Assembly: GCF_001418685.1 (NCBI RefSeq)
Contig: NZ_LIVM01000009.1
Coordinates: 1 to 64,000 of the forward strand
Direction of reading: 5' to 3'
DNA: 64,000 bases
Source: Apibacter mensalis
Lineage (GTDB): Bacteria; Bacteroidota; Bacteroidia; Flavobacteriales; Weeksellaceae
Shown in pieces: positions 55,027 through 64,000 of this stretch; positions within the stretch are counted from its first letter, which is position 1; each line of letters starts with the position of its first letter. Both the position numbers and the translations under genes were made by a program. The notes under the pieces are model-generated. The model saw nothing but the letters and a program-made list of their open reading frames with translations, was not told the DNA's origin and did no database searches.

Positions 55027-56099
55027 ATAAATTATTAGAATATTTAAGCGGTAAGAAAAGAGGTAAAGATGCCAGGTATTTAGAAAGACTATCTATGCAG
55101 GACGATTTTTTAAAGGAAGCGTTAGATGGATATGATGAGATTCAAGGAGATCATATTAGAAATATTAAATCGCTTGAAAGTAAAATTTTAGAAAATACTG
55201 TTTCTCAAAAGAATAAATTTCCAATTTTAGCAGTGGCTTCAAGTATAATTATTTTAATATTTATAGGCATAATTTATCTATTAATAATTGATCAAAAAAA
55301 GGAAGAAAAATTCATCGCTTACGAAAAATCAGATAAGAATGTAAATGATAAAAATCTTCTTTATTCAATAAATAATAGTAGTAGTAATAATAATGAGGGA
55401 AAACAAACTTTTAAATCCGCTAAAGGAAAATTAAAAAATAAAATACATACATCCACCCAAGCAAATAATATCATAAAAAAAAAATTGGGGCCTAAAGATT
55501 TTTTTCAAAACACACAATCAGAAGCAATCGGAGAAGGAACCGATACGGTAGCCAATAAACTTATTGTACACCAGGATTTTTTCAAAGAGCTTAATCATGA
55601 AAATTCTGTTGAACCTATCGTATCTTTAAAATCTATGAATAGAAGTTTTGATCTTGAAAATGTAAAAAATAACAATGCATCTATCTCCGAAGAAGATCAC
55701 ACAACTTTGATTGATTCTTTAATCGTTCAATCATTAAGTTATACTATTAATTTAAAAAAAACAGAAGAACGAGATACTACATGGTTTGTTTATAAAAATA
55801 AAAATGGTAGGGATGATGATTTAGAATTAAATTCAAAAACACAATTTAAATCTCAACCAATTATAGGGTGGGATAAATTCTATGATTATATATATGAGAA
55901 TTTATTGGTAAATTATCAAACTTGCAAATCAATTGGGGTACAAATAGCTGTTGGTTTTTCAGTAGGTAAAGAAGGAAGACCTGAAAATATACATATTCTT
56001 CAATCCACCTGCAATAGATTAACTAATAAAATTATAAAATTAATTAAAGACGGTTGCGATTGGACGGAAGGGGAGGGAATTTTTACACTTGTTAGATAA
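55023..56099 (+). CDS. Probable anti-sigma factor fused to a TonB-like C-terminal domain
   Basis: The 358-aa protein starts with a short cytoplasmic domain (MNKLLEYLSGKKRGKDARYLE, DDFLKEALDGYD) as in anti-sigma proteins of this group, has one membrane helix (about residues 65-88), a long Asn/Lys/Ser-rich periplasmic linker, and ends in a TonB C-terminal-like domain (about 275-355: VGFSVGKEGRPENIHILQS, LIKDGCDWTEG). It is encoded in the ATGA overlap with the ECF sigma gene, so it is the likely regulator of that sigma factor. The TonB-like end could contact an outer membrane receptor. Confidence 0.82.
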   Translation: MNKLLEYLSGKKRGKDARYLERLSMQDDFLKEALDGYDEIQGDHIRNIKSLESKILENTVSQKNKFPILAVASSIIILIFIGIIYLLIIDQKKEEKFIAYEKSDKNVNDKNLLYSINNSSSNNNEGKQTFKSAKGKLKNKIHTSTQANNIIKKKLGPKDFFQNTQSEAIGEGTDTVANKLIVHQDFFKELNHENSVEPIVSLKSMNRSFDLENVKNNNASISEEDHTTLIDSLIVQSLSYTINLKKTEERDTTWFVYKNKNGRDDDLELNSKTQFKSQPIIGWDKFYDYIYENLLVNYQTCKSIGVQIAVGFSVGKEGRPENIHILQSTCNRLTNKIIKLIKDGCDWTEGEGIFTLVR

Positions 56100-56104
56100 T
56101 TTCT

Positions 56105-56890
56105 TTATTTAGTAAAATTAATAGGAGTTTCTAAATTTTTAAAACTGCTTAAATCTGCTTTTAAAGATCCAACTGCCAACTCAGCTTTAACTTGAATTGG
56201 GACATGATTAGAATCGTCGGTAACCCACATAGTAACACTTTCTTTTTCTTTGAACACTCTTCCAGCAAGAACATAAGGCCTGATTTTTAAACATCTGACT
56301 TTACCAAAACTTGAATTTATATCTTCTCTATTTAAAATTTTAAGTTTAAAATTTAATGTTTCTCCATCCATAAATATATTAAGGTTAATATAGTCACCGG
56401 TATTATAGTTATCCGTGTTCATATTTCTTAAATAATAAAAAGCCGACAGCATATCATGCATTTCTCCGGTATAATTATACGTTTTTGTAGTATTGGATTT
56501 ATTGTTGGTATAAGTAATTTTTTTATCCGTGTGATTAATTCTCATCGTTTGGTCTCTCACATAAGATCCCTCACGAATGTTACGTATGAATTTAGAAGAG
56601 AGCATAGTAGATTTATCTATATAGGTTTCATAAAGATCTTCAACTTTAAAAAACAACTTTACAGCGCCTGTAGAATATCCTTTGCCCACTACATGATAAT
56701 GAGGCTTATCATTAAAAGTAACAACATGGGTAGTAAATGTAGCATATCCGGCATTTAAAAATCCGTAATGAATTCTGTACTTTAAATATTCACCATCTTT
56801 AAATTGAGTAGAGGAGGGGATTGAATAATCCGCTGATATAAATATAAAAAAGAACAAGAAAATAGCTATTATTGTAAATAATTTTTTCAT
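56105..56890 (-). CDS. DUF3108 family exported protein
   Basis: A 261-aa protein with a signal peptide (MKKLFTIIAIFLFFFIFIS) and a beta-barrel-like DUF3108 domain: DGEYLKYRIHYGFLNAGYATF, GKGYSTGAVKLFFKVEDLYETYID, and HDMLSAFYYLRNM. Family function is unknown, but it is exported and often lies near envelope genes. It converges with the anti-sigma gene with a 5-bp gap. A -7-like box TAATTTTG at 56930-56937 precedes it without a -33 element. Confidence 0.88.
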   Translation of the reverse strand: MKKLFTIIAIFLFFFIFISADYSIPSSTQFKDGEYLKYRIHYGFLNAGYATFTTHVVTFNDKPHYHVVGKGYSTGAVKLFFKVEDLYETYIDKSTMLSSKFIRNIREGSYVRDQTMRINHTDKKITYTNNKSNTTKTYNYTGEMHDMLSAFYYLRNMNTDNYNTGDYINLNIFMDGETLNFKLKILNREDINSSFGKVRCLKIRPYVLAGRVFKEKESVTMWVTDDSNHVPIQVKAELAVGSLKADLSSFKNLETPINFTK

Positions 56891-57021
56891 TCCAAATTTT
56901 TGGTTATTAGTTATAGCTCATAATTTTTACAAAATTAATTAATATAAAAAATGATTAAAATACCATAATTCTATCAAACTTACTGCCAAAAATTAAACAA
57001 CAAAAGAACAGGATTAAATTT

Positions 57022-57255
57022 TTATTCGCTTATGCTTATTACTTCTTCAATTTCGGGTACATGTTTCTTTATGGTCGTTTCAATCCCTAATTTTAAGGTA
57101 CTCTGATTAATTGAACAATCAGAACATGCGCCGGTAAAGCTTACAAAAACCTTATTATCTTTGATATCTATGAGTTTAACATCTCCACCATCGGATACTA
57201 AAAAAGGACGAATTTCTTCTAATGCTTGATTTATTCTGTCTGTTAATGTATTCAT
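57022..57255 (-). CDS. NifU-like Fe-S scaffold domain protein
   Basis: The 77-aa protein is a single NifU C-terminal domain: INQALEEIRPFLVSDGGDVKL and GACSDCSINQSTL with the cluster-binding CxxC. It can carry or transfer Fe-S clusters. The longer frame from 57291 overlaps the Mrp gene and adds a hydrophobic stretch outside the family, so the start at MNTLTDR is used. It lies 20 bp after the Mrp gene; the two probably act together in Fe-S delivery. Confidence 0.92.
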   Translation of the reverse strand: MNTLTDRINQALEEIRPFLVSDGGDVKLIDIKDNKVFVSFTGACSDCSINQSTLKLGIETTIKKHVPEIEEVISISE

Positions 57256-57275
57256 TTGGATGTAAAATAATAAAA

Positions 57276-58355
57276 TTAATTGTTTGAACAACCTGCCATG
57301 GTAGTAATCCTTACAGCTTCTGAGGGGGGTAGATTTTCATTTCTTTTAACTAGGCTGCTTATCACATTTTTAGCCAAGTTCATATATATCCCGGATACGA
57401 GTTCTTCCTCTTGCAACACAGCAGGTCTCCCATAATCTGAAGCCTCTCTGATAGACTGTATTATAGGAATTTCTCCTAAGAAAGGTAGCTCCATAGACTC
57501 TGCTAATTTTTGAACACCTTTTTTTCCGAAAATATAATATTTATTATTTGGTAATTCTTTAGGAGTAAAATAAGCCATATTCTCAATTAGACCAAGTACA
57601 GGAACATTTATTTCCGGCATTTGGAACATAGCTACACCCTTCTTAACATCTGCTAGAGCTACATGTTGCGGGGTACTAACTATTAAAGATCCGGTTACGG
57701 GAACTTCCTGTACAAGAGATAGATGTATATCGCCTGTTCCCGGTGGAAGGTCTATTAAAAGAAAATCCAGTTCTCCCCAATTCGCATCATGTAGCAATTG
57801 GTGAATAGCCTTGGATGCCATGGCACCGCGCCATATAACAGCTTGGTTTGCACCTGCAAAAAAGCCTAAAGAAAGAAGTTTAACTCCATAGCTTTCCACA
57901 GGTATGATTTTATTATTATCAGATAACGGCTTTTCATTGGATACATCAAACATGGTAGGTATCGATGGACCATATATATCGGCATCTAATAATCCTACTT
58001 TAAACCCCATTTTAACTAAAGCTACAGCTAAATTGGAAGCAACGGTAGATTTTCCCACTCCACCTTTTCCTGAAGCTACTGCTATTATGTTTTTAATACC
58101 TGGGATAGAATTCCCTCTGGAATCTTTTTTTTCAGGCATCTCTACAGATATATTCAATTTAAGCTGAACATCTTTTCCAAATTTTTGTTCAAAAGCTGTT
58201 TGCATAGCTGTTTCCAATCTTTTCTTTTCATGTAGGGCAGGTGAATGAGAAAGCATATCTATTATAATGGTATCTCCCATTATTTGTAAATTTCTAACTA
58301 AATCATCGACCTCTATTTCCTTCAAAAAAATTTTAATTTCTTCTTTACTTGCCAT
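57276..58355 (-). CDS. mrp: Mrp/NBP35-family Fe-S carrier ATPase
   Basis: The 359-aa protein has an N-terminal DUF59-like domain (about 1-75) and a deviant Walker A P-loop SGKGGVGKST (95-104) of the MinD/Mrp group, followed by DADIYGPSIPTMF and LIDLPPGTGDIHLSL. It loads and transfers Fe-S clusters in an ATP-dependent way. It precedes the NifU-like gene on the same strand. A -7-like TACATTTG lies 52 bp upstream (58407-58414). Confidence 0.94.
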   Translation of the reverse strand: MASKEEIKIFLKEIEVDDLVRNLQIMGDTIIIDMLSHSPALHEKKRLETAMQTAFEQKFGKDVQLKLNISVEMPEKKDSRGNSIPGIKNIIAVASGKGGVGKSTVASNLAVALVKMGFKVGLLDADIYGPSIPTMFDVSNEKPLSDNNKIIPVESYGVKLLSLGFFAGANQAVIWRGAMASKAIHQLLHDANWGELDFLLIDLPPGTGDIHLSLVQEVPVTGSLIVSTPQHVALADVKKGVAMFQMPEINVPVLGLIENMAYFTPKELPNNKYYIFGKKGVQKLAESMELPFLGEIPIIQSIREASDYGRPAVLQEEELVSGIYMNLAKNVISSLVKRNENLPPSEAVRITTMAGCSNN

Positions 58356-58638
58356 GTTGTATTTTCTAAAAATAAAAAAGTATAATATTCTTTTTTATTG
58401 CTTTTACAAATGTATTAATCTTTACGGATTTATAAATACTTTTTATTAAAGAAATTTAATAATCAAATTAATGAAATTAAATAAATTTTTTTAAATTTTT
58501 AATATAATAATTATTATCTGTACTTAAATAAACTTTAAATTTACAATAATATTTATTTTTAAGGTAAAAAATAATTTTATAAAAATTCAATACATGGAAA
58601 TAATGTATCTTTACCAAAGATAACGTATTCAACTTATT

Positions 58639-59421
58639 ATGGAATTGAGAAACGTACACGTTACAAGATACATTACACCATTAAGAGAAGGAGGATCCTT
58701 ACCTGCTTTAGCAGAAGCAAATGATGGTTTCAACTATGTTGTAAAATTTAAAGGAGCGGGACATGGTACTAAAGCCTTAATTTCTGAATTAATTGGAGGG
58801 GAAATAGCACGATTGTTAGGATTGAACATTCCGGAAATTGTTTTTATCTATTTAGATGAAGCATTTGGTCGTACAGAAGCTGATGAGGAAATACAAGATT
58901 TGCTTAAAGCAAGTAGAGGTCTTAATTTAGGCTTACATTTTCTATCCGGTGCATTAACTTTTGATCCGGTTGTTACGCTTGTTGATCCCTATTTAGCTTC
59001 AAAAATTGTATGGTTGGATGCCTTCTTAACTAATATCGACAGAACTGTAAAAAACACGAATATGCTTATTTGGCATAAAGAATTGTGGCTTATAGATATG
59101 GGTGCATCTTTATATTTTCATCATTCCTGGATAAATTGGGATAAGTTATCGGCTACTCCTTTTGCTGAAATTAAAAATCACGTATTATTACCTTTTGCTT
59201 CGCACCTTAATGAAATTGATAATAAGTTTAAAGAAATTCTAACTTGGGAAAAAATTGGTGAAATTGTAAATTTAATACCTGATAATTGGTTGGATTGGAA
59301 AAGCCCGTGTGAAACAGTACAAGATATCAAAGAAATATATATTAAGTTTCTTGGTAATAGATTAAATAATTCACAACTATTTATAAAAGAAGCTAATAAT
59401 GCAAGAAAAACGATTATATGA
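58639..59421 (+). CDS. HipA-like kinase family protein
   Basis: The 260-aa protein resembles the kinase core of HipA-type proteins: a nucleotide-binding Lys in YVVKFKGAGHG, the catalytic segment TNIDRTVKNTNM with Asp134 and Asn139, and the metal-binding Asp153 in LIDMGAS. It lacks the HipB-like partner and the N-terminal subdomain of classical HipA. It overlaps the downstream DUF3037 gene by 23 bp; this pair recurs in many bacteria and is probably a functional unit of unknown role. Regulation by a toxin-antitoxin principle is not shown. Confidence 0.82.
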   Translation: MELRNVHVTRYITPLREGGSLPALAEANDGFNYVVKFKGAGHGTKALISELIGGEIARLLGLNIPEIVFIYLDEAFGRTEADEEIQDLLKASRGLNLGLHFLSGALTFDPVVTLVDPYLASKIVWLDAFLTNIDRTVKNTNMLIWHKELWLIDMGASLYFHHSWINWDKLSATPFAEIKNHVLLPFASHLNEIDNKFKEILTWEKIGEIVNLIPDNWLDWKSPCETVQDIKEIYIKFLGNRLNNSQLFIKEANNARKTII

Positions 59422-59788
59422 ATATTCAGTAATACGATTGGTGCCGAGAATTGAAAGAGAGGAATTTATCAATGTGGGAATAATTTTGTTTTCAAAAGAA
59501 GCTAGTTATATTAAAGTTGAATATATAGTAGATAAAGAAAAATTAAAAAGCTTTATCAAAAAAGAAAATTTCGAAATAGATTGTATTATAGACGCATTAG
59601 AAGCATTTAAAAAAATTAGTATTGGTGATTCTTCGGGGGGGACTATAGCTGTTATGGATATACCGGAAAGATTTCGTTGGTTAACTTCTGTTCGAAGCAC
59701 AATAATACAAACATCCAGACCACATCCCGGATTTTCTTCGAATCTTGATCAAACCTTTTTTAACTTATTTAAAGAATTGGTGTTATAA
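59399..59788 (+). CDS. DUF3037 family protein
   Basis: The 129-aa soluble protein matches DUF3037: YEYSVIRLVPRIEREEFINVGIILFS at the start and a late SVRSTIIQTSRPHPGF. Its ATG lies inside the end of the HipA-like gene (23-bp overlap), so the two are translated together. It is the usual partner of this kinase family; it could be a regulator or substrate of it, which is inference. Confidence 0.85.
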   Translation: MQEKRLYEYSVIRLVPRIEREEFINVGIILFSKEASYIKVEYIVDKEKLKSFIKKENFEIDCIIDALEAFKKISIGDSSGGTIAVMDIPERFRWLTSVRSTIIQTSRPHPGFSSNLDQTFFNLFKELVL

Positions 59789-60077
59789 ATTGAATTAATA
59801 TGCTTAGCTAAACGTATGAATAAATATCTATAAATTTACTCGCAAAGTATATCGGGATTTAATACTTATTAATTACTAATTCAGCAAGTTATATCCTGCC
59901 TGTTTTTATAAACTTATAACATTCTACTATCTACGATTAACGGTATTTTTCTCCCAATACCAGTAAAAAATTTATTATTAAAAAGAGTTATAAAAATTAT
60001 TTATGGAAATTATTAATTTATGCATCTTTATTGTAATAAACTAAATGTAAATATTTTATAATTTGAAATAAAATAAT

Positions 60078-63000
60078 ATGAAATCGATCTATTTATTTTT
60101 ATGTGTTTGGATAATTCATATAGGTATGGCACAAGAAATTAATTATGAAAAAAAGTGGCAAGAAATAGATAAAGAAATGAATAATGGAGAGTTTAAATCT
60201 TTACTCCCCCAAATTAATCAACTATATAATCAGGCTAAAAAAGAAAATAACACTTTAGAAATAATTAATGCATTAATTTATCAATACCGTATTATATCAC
60301 AAACGAAAGAAGATAAAGATTATGATCCATACAAATTAGTTATCCATAATTTCGAAAAAGAAATGAATTCTTTTAAAGGAATTACATTATCCATTACAAA
60401 ATCTATGTTAGCTAAAATTTATGAAGATTATTTATTTCGAACAAGTTGGGAAAGAAGAAATATTATTAACACTGAATTTCTTTCCAATGATATAAGCAAT
60501 TGGTCTACTAAGCAACTAATGCAAAGAAGTCTAAGTCTGTACAAGGAATCTGTTGAAAATGATCATTTATTAAAAAAAGAGACAACTTTAAACTGGAAAA
60601 ATATTTTAAACACAGATGAAAATATAGATTTATATCCTACTTTATATGATATTTTAGTTTCCCGTTATATAGAAGCCTTAAAAGAAATTTTTTCACAAAT
60701 TGAATTTAATTCTTGGTCAGATATGGAAGAAAATAAAGAAGTTATAGGTATCAAGATTAAAGAAGAAATCGATAATCTTTATAATGGCTTGTTAGAATTT
60801 CACAAAAATGATGTTGATAAATCAGCTTTTTTAAATAATAAGCTTAATCAAATTGAAGAAACTAATCGTTCCTTGGAAAAGACAGAGAATAAAGCCCATT
60901 TAATTGAGAATTTAGCAAACTCATACTCCGACCAAAAGTTTACTGCCTATTTATATTACAGAGCAGCCGCTACGTATGTAAATACAAATAAGGAAAAAGC
61001 ATTTAAAATATGTAAAAATGTTACTTATACACAAAATAATCCTTGGTCAATAAATTGTAAAAATCTTATCGATGAAATTCAGAAAATAAACATCCATGCT
61101 TCATTGGATGAAATATTATTGCCGAATGAAAATATTCCTTTGATCATAGAAGCTACCAATGTTAATAAGGCTTATTATAGAATTTATCAAGTAAATCCGG
61201 ATATTGATTCGATCAATACTTCAAGTAATACAGAATTTAAAACTAATGGAATTTATTCATTAAATAAAAAACTTGTTAAGAATGGTATTTTAGAATGGAA
61301 ATCGTTTTCAGATTTTGATTCTCATTCAACTTTAGTTAAGTTAGATGGATTACCTGAAGGAAATTATATCCTGGAATTGTCAACTAATTCAGAGTTTTTG
61401 ACAAAAAAAGAAATTAATTCAGATATAAATGGTTCGTTGTACTTTATGGTTCATGATTGGAGTATTGTTAAATTAGGAAGATATGTAGATCCACTATTTC
61501 AATTATTGAATCGTAAAACCGGAGAAGTATTTTCCAATAGATCAATTACCTTATATAAAAAACAGAAAAGTAAAAATAATTCAAAAATTCTCTTTGAATC
61601 CTTTTCTATTAATACAGACTCTCATGGATTTTTTGACTTGTCTAAACTCAATGCACAGTATGGTGAAATATATGTTTATGTTCCGTCTTCACATTCTTAT
61701 ATGAAACTTCCTTCAAACTTTTATAATAATGAAGTTGAGGAAGTTAAAAATGATTTGGAAAAGATAAGCGAATTTTTTACGGATAGATCCATGTACAGAC
61801 CCGGACAAAAAGTTTTTTTTAAAGTTATAATATATACTAAAAATAAAAATAAAACTTTATTAGTAAAAAATCAAAAAGTTATTCTTTCATTAAATAATGC
61901 GAACGGAAAGGAAATCTCAAAACTAGAATTAATATCTAATGAATATGGAAGTGTATTTGGAGAGTTTATTTTGCCACAAGAAGGATTGACAGGTAATTAT
62001 TATTTAACTTCCAATTTTAGTAATGATGCTTATTATTTTTCAGTAGAAGAATATAAAAGACCAAAATTTGAGATAATATTTGATGAGTTTTCAGGAAATT
62101 ATAAATTAGATGAACAGGTTACAAGTAAAGGTAAAGCAATTTCTTATAATGGAACTCCTGTTTCCAATGCAAAAGTTCAATACAGAATTGAAAGAAAAGA
62201 CCTATTCCCTTTATATCGGCTGTATAATCCAATACCGTATCTAGATAATTCAGAAATAATAACCCAAGGAGAATTGACTACAGATAAAGAAGGGGTTTTT
62301 ACAATCTCCTACCCAGCTATCGCAAAAGACATAAAAAAAGATAATGAATATAGATATTATACGTATATTATATCGGTTGATGTAACAGATATAAACGGAG
62401 AAACGCAAACTAAAAAAACTAAAGTGACCATTGGAGATTTACCCATACAATTAACACTACAATTACCGGAAGTATCCACACAAAAAGATTTTACGAAAAT
62501 AATTATACAATCTACCAATTTAAATGAGGTAAGAGTATTTTCTCAAGGTATAGTTAACCTATCAAAATTAATTAATCCTTCAAGGGTGCTTCTTCCTAAT
62601 AAGGTAGTTTATATTCCGGAATATCAGCTATATGACAATGTATCTTTTGAACGATATTTTCCACATTTACCCTACTCCAAAGAAGAGCAGAATCCAGCAT
62701 CCTGGAAAAAAGAAAAATTATATACTTATAATTTTGATACCAAAACATCAGATACTCTAGTTGTTTCCTCCCAATTGCCTAAAGGATTTTATCTCGTAGA
62801 AGCTGAAACTTTGTTGGGGAAAGATACCATTAAAACTCAAAAAATTATTGAAATTAAAGATAATGAATCATTAAAATCATCAGATAGTGAATATTTTAGT
62901 GTGAATACTTCTCAATCCTCATATAAAATAGGAGAAAGAATTACAATTAACTTTTATTCAGATTTAAAAAATTCAACTGCTATTTTACATTTAGAAAGTA

Positions 63001-64000
63001 ACGGAAAATGGATTTTACATAAAGAAATACCTATAGTTAAGGGTAAAGGAACTTATACCTTGATCGCGAAAAAGGATTTTATTACTAAGGGTCTTTATGT
63101 TTTATCTTATTTAATTAAAGATGGTGGATTTCAAGCAAAAAGCTTTCAAATAGATATTATGGATGAGCCTAGGGACTTAAAAATTACTACTAAAGTTTTC
63201 AGAAATAAATTAATTCCGGGAGAAAAGGAAAGCTGGGAATTAACCGTTAGTGGTAAAGACAAAGACAAAATTGCTGCAGAAGTTCTTGCTACCTTATACG
63301 ACGAATCATTAGATCAATTTGCTCCTAATGCTTATACATTCACTCCTTGGAAGTATTTTCCTAGTGGAATATTATATTATTCTGTATTTGAGATGGGTTA
63401 TAATTCTTCATCAACCAGATTATCTGAAAACATTCCTTATTTAATTTATAAAAATCCAAAAATCGTTAATTTGAAGGATATAACTATTAATAAAATTTAT
63501 GATAGAGATGGAGTTGCTGCTTCCGCATTTGCCATTCCTATAAGAGCTGAATATATGTTATCAAATTCAATTTTGGATAACAACCTGAATAAAATGCGTA
63601 CCGGGGGAAAGGTTTCTAAGCAAGAGGTTATTAAAGATAATAGTCTTTCAATGGTGAAATTTCGTACTAATTTAAAAGAAACAGCTTTTTTTTATCCTAA
63701 TTTATATACTGATGAACAGGGTAATTTTACATTTTCATTTACCTGCCCCGAGGCCTTAACTAAATGGAAACTCCTTATTTTGGCTCACACCAAAGATTTA
63801 TATTCAGGAACAGCAGAATTTCATGTACAAACACAAAAAAATCTTATGATAGTACCTAATACTCCTAGATTTTTAAGAGAAGGAGATGAAATAATTATTA
63901 GTGCGAAAATTAATAATTTAACAGGTAAAAGTATGGAAGGGAATGCTCAACTTTTTCTTTTTGATGCACTTACCCGAAAACCGGTAGATACCAATTTTAA
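60078..64000 (+). CDS. Alpha-2-macroglobulin family protein (3' end outside window)
   Basis: The reading frame is open from ATG 60078 to the right edge, 1307 codons. A signal peptide (cleaved near GMAQ) is followed by a helical N-terminal part. MG-type beta domains follow, with FTDRSMYRPGQKVFFKVI near residue 565, a conserved MG2/MG3 signature. The alpha-2-macroglobulin domain (FYPNLYTDEQGNFTFSFTCPEALTKWKLLILAHT) lies near residue 1210, after a run with variable, bait-like character. Bacterial A2Ms trap proteases in the periplasm; Bacteroidetes have large ones of 1800-2000 aa. Whether the thioester motif (CxEQ) is present cannot be told, as that part is outside. Confidence 0.9.
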   Translation, partial: MKSIYLFLCVWIIHIGMAQEINYEKKWQEIDKEMNNGEFKSLLPQINQLYNQAKKENNTLEIINALIYQYRIISQTKEDKDYDPYKLVIHNFEKEMNSFKGITLSITKSMLAKIYEDYLFRTSWERRNIINTEFLSNDISNWSTKQLMQRSLSLYKESVENDHLLKKETTLNWKNILNTDENIDLYPTLYDILVSRYIEALKEIFSQIEFNSWSDMEENKEVIGIKIKEEIDNLYNGLLEFHKNDVDKSAFLNNKLNQIEETNRSLEKTENKAHLIENLANSYSDQKFTAYLYYRAAATYVNTNKEKAFKICKNVTYTQNNPWSINCKNLIDEIQKINIHASLDEILLPNENIPLIIEATNVNKAYYRIYQVNPDIDSINTSSNTEFKTNGIYSLNKKLVKNGILEWKSFSDFDSHSTLVKLDGLPEGNYILELSTNSEFLTKKEINSDINGSLYFMVHDWSIVKLGRYVDPLFQLLNRKTGEVFSNRSITLYKKQKSKNNSKILFESFSINTDSHGFFDLSKLNAQYGEIYVYVPSSHSYMKLPSNFYNNEVEEVKNDLEKISEFFTDRSMYRPGQKVFFKVIIYTKNKNKTLLVKNQKVILSLNNANGKEISKLELISNEYGSVFGEFILPQEGLTGNYYLTSNFSNDAYYFSVEEYKRPKFEIIFDEFSGNYKLDEQVTSKGKAISYNGTPVSNAKVQYRIERKDLFPLYRLYNPIPYLDNSEIITQGELTTDKEGVFTISYPAIAKDIKKDNEYRYYTYIISVDVTDINGETQTKKTKVTIGDLPIQLTLQLPEVSTQKDFTKIIIQSTNLNEVRVFSQGIVNLSKLINPSRVLLPNKVVYIPEYQLYDNVSFERYFPHLPYSKEEQNPASWKKEKLYTYNFDTKTSDTLVVSSQLPKGFYLVEAETLLGKDTIKTQKIIEIKDNESLKSSDSEYFSVNTSQSSYKIGERITINFYSDLKNSTAILHLESNGKWILHKEIPIVKGKGTYTLIAKKDFITKGLYVLSYLIKDGGFQAKSFQIDIMDEPRDLKITTKVFRNKLIPGEKESWELTVSGKDKDKIAAEVLATLYDESLDQFAPNAYTFTPWKYFPSGILYYSVFEMGYNSSSTRLSENIPYLIYKNPKIVNLKDITINKIYDRDGVAASAFAIPIRAEYMLSNSILDNNLNKMRTGGKVSKQEVIKDNSLSMVKFRTNLKETAFFYPNLYTDEQGNFTFSFTCPEALTKWKLLILAHTKDLYSGTAEFHVQTQKNLMIVPNTPRFLREGDEIIISAKINNLTGKSMEGNAQLFLFDALTRKPVDTNF

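Noticed and set aside
57256-57291. Longer NifU-like start
   Set aside because: Overlaps the Mrp gene and falls outside the domain; MNTLTDR fits the family.
1-64000. CRISPR arrays, intact insertion sequences, rRNA operons
   Set aside because: No regularly spaced repeats, transposase genes or rRNA sequence were seen on either strand.

Overview
The window is chromosomal DNA of a very AT-rich member of the Bacteroidetes, most likely class Flavobacteriia. The signs are a short RpoD without region 1.1, promoters of the TTTG / TAnnTTTG type, TssD-type Hcp, fused DAHP synthase/chorismate mutase, and many families typical of the group (DUF4834, DUF6263, YfhO-like, TIGR02757). AT-rich Weeksellaceae such as Apibacter, a bee-gut genus known for type VI secretion, would fit, but the genus is inference.

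Region 1 (1-9404, all minus strand) is a type VI secretion (T6SS) cargo module. Reading leftward it holds an Hcp tube protein, a VgrG spike, a 508-aa metzincin-type zinc protease (probable effector), a secreted 301-aa protein (candidate immunity protein), two unrecognised proteins, a DUF4280 PAAR-like tip protein, and a large unrecognised protein of at least 889 residues that runs off the left edge. About 930 bp of non-coding DNA with repeated motifs separates hcp from a tRNA gene. This module is the most novel part of the window.

Region 2 (10276-28640) is mainly core genome: tRNA(CAU), rpoD, oxyR, a ferredoxin-NADP reductase and [2Fe-2S] ferredoxin pair, a TIGR02757 protein, an EamA transporter, DAHP synthase/chorismate mutase and rsgA. 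A MarR-controlled RND efflux operon follows (marR - adaptor - pump - outer membrane channel), with a promoter and duplicated operator-like sites upstream of marR. Then come an MscS channel, rbfA, an FtsX/LolE-like permease and galU.

Region 3 (28675-45120) holds a probable metal (zinc) uptake group built on a TonB receptor, a secreted seven-repeat RCC1 propeller, dacB, a CBS protein with nadK, and a class I ribonucleotide reductase operon in which neither subunit has an ATP-cone. A J-domain protein, NlpE-like and META-domain lipoproteins, an orphan E2 acyltransferase and a DUF2797 protein follow.

Region 4 (45184-53170) is a surface-polysaccharide style accessory region: a VanW-like protein lacking the usual GGGxCQ motif, four glycosyltransferases, a 390-bp gap with possible gene debris, and a YfhO-family membrane protein.

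Region 5 (53198-64000) contains a DUF6263 lipoprotein, an ECF sigma factor translationally coupled to a probable anti-sigma/TonB-like protein, a DUF3108 protein, NifU-like and Mrp Fe-S proteins, a HipA-like kinase overlapping a DUF3037 gene, and the first 1307 codons of an alpha-2-macroglobulin family protein cut by the right edge. No CRISPR array, intact insertion sequence or rRNA gene was seen.
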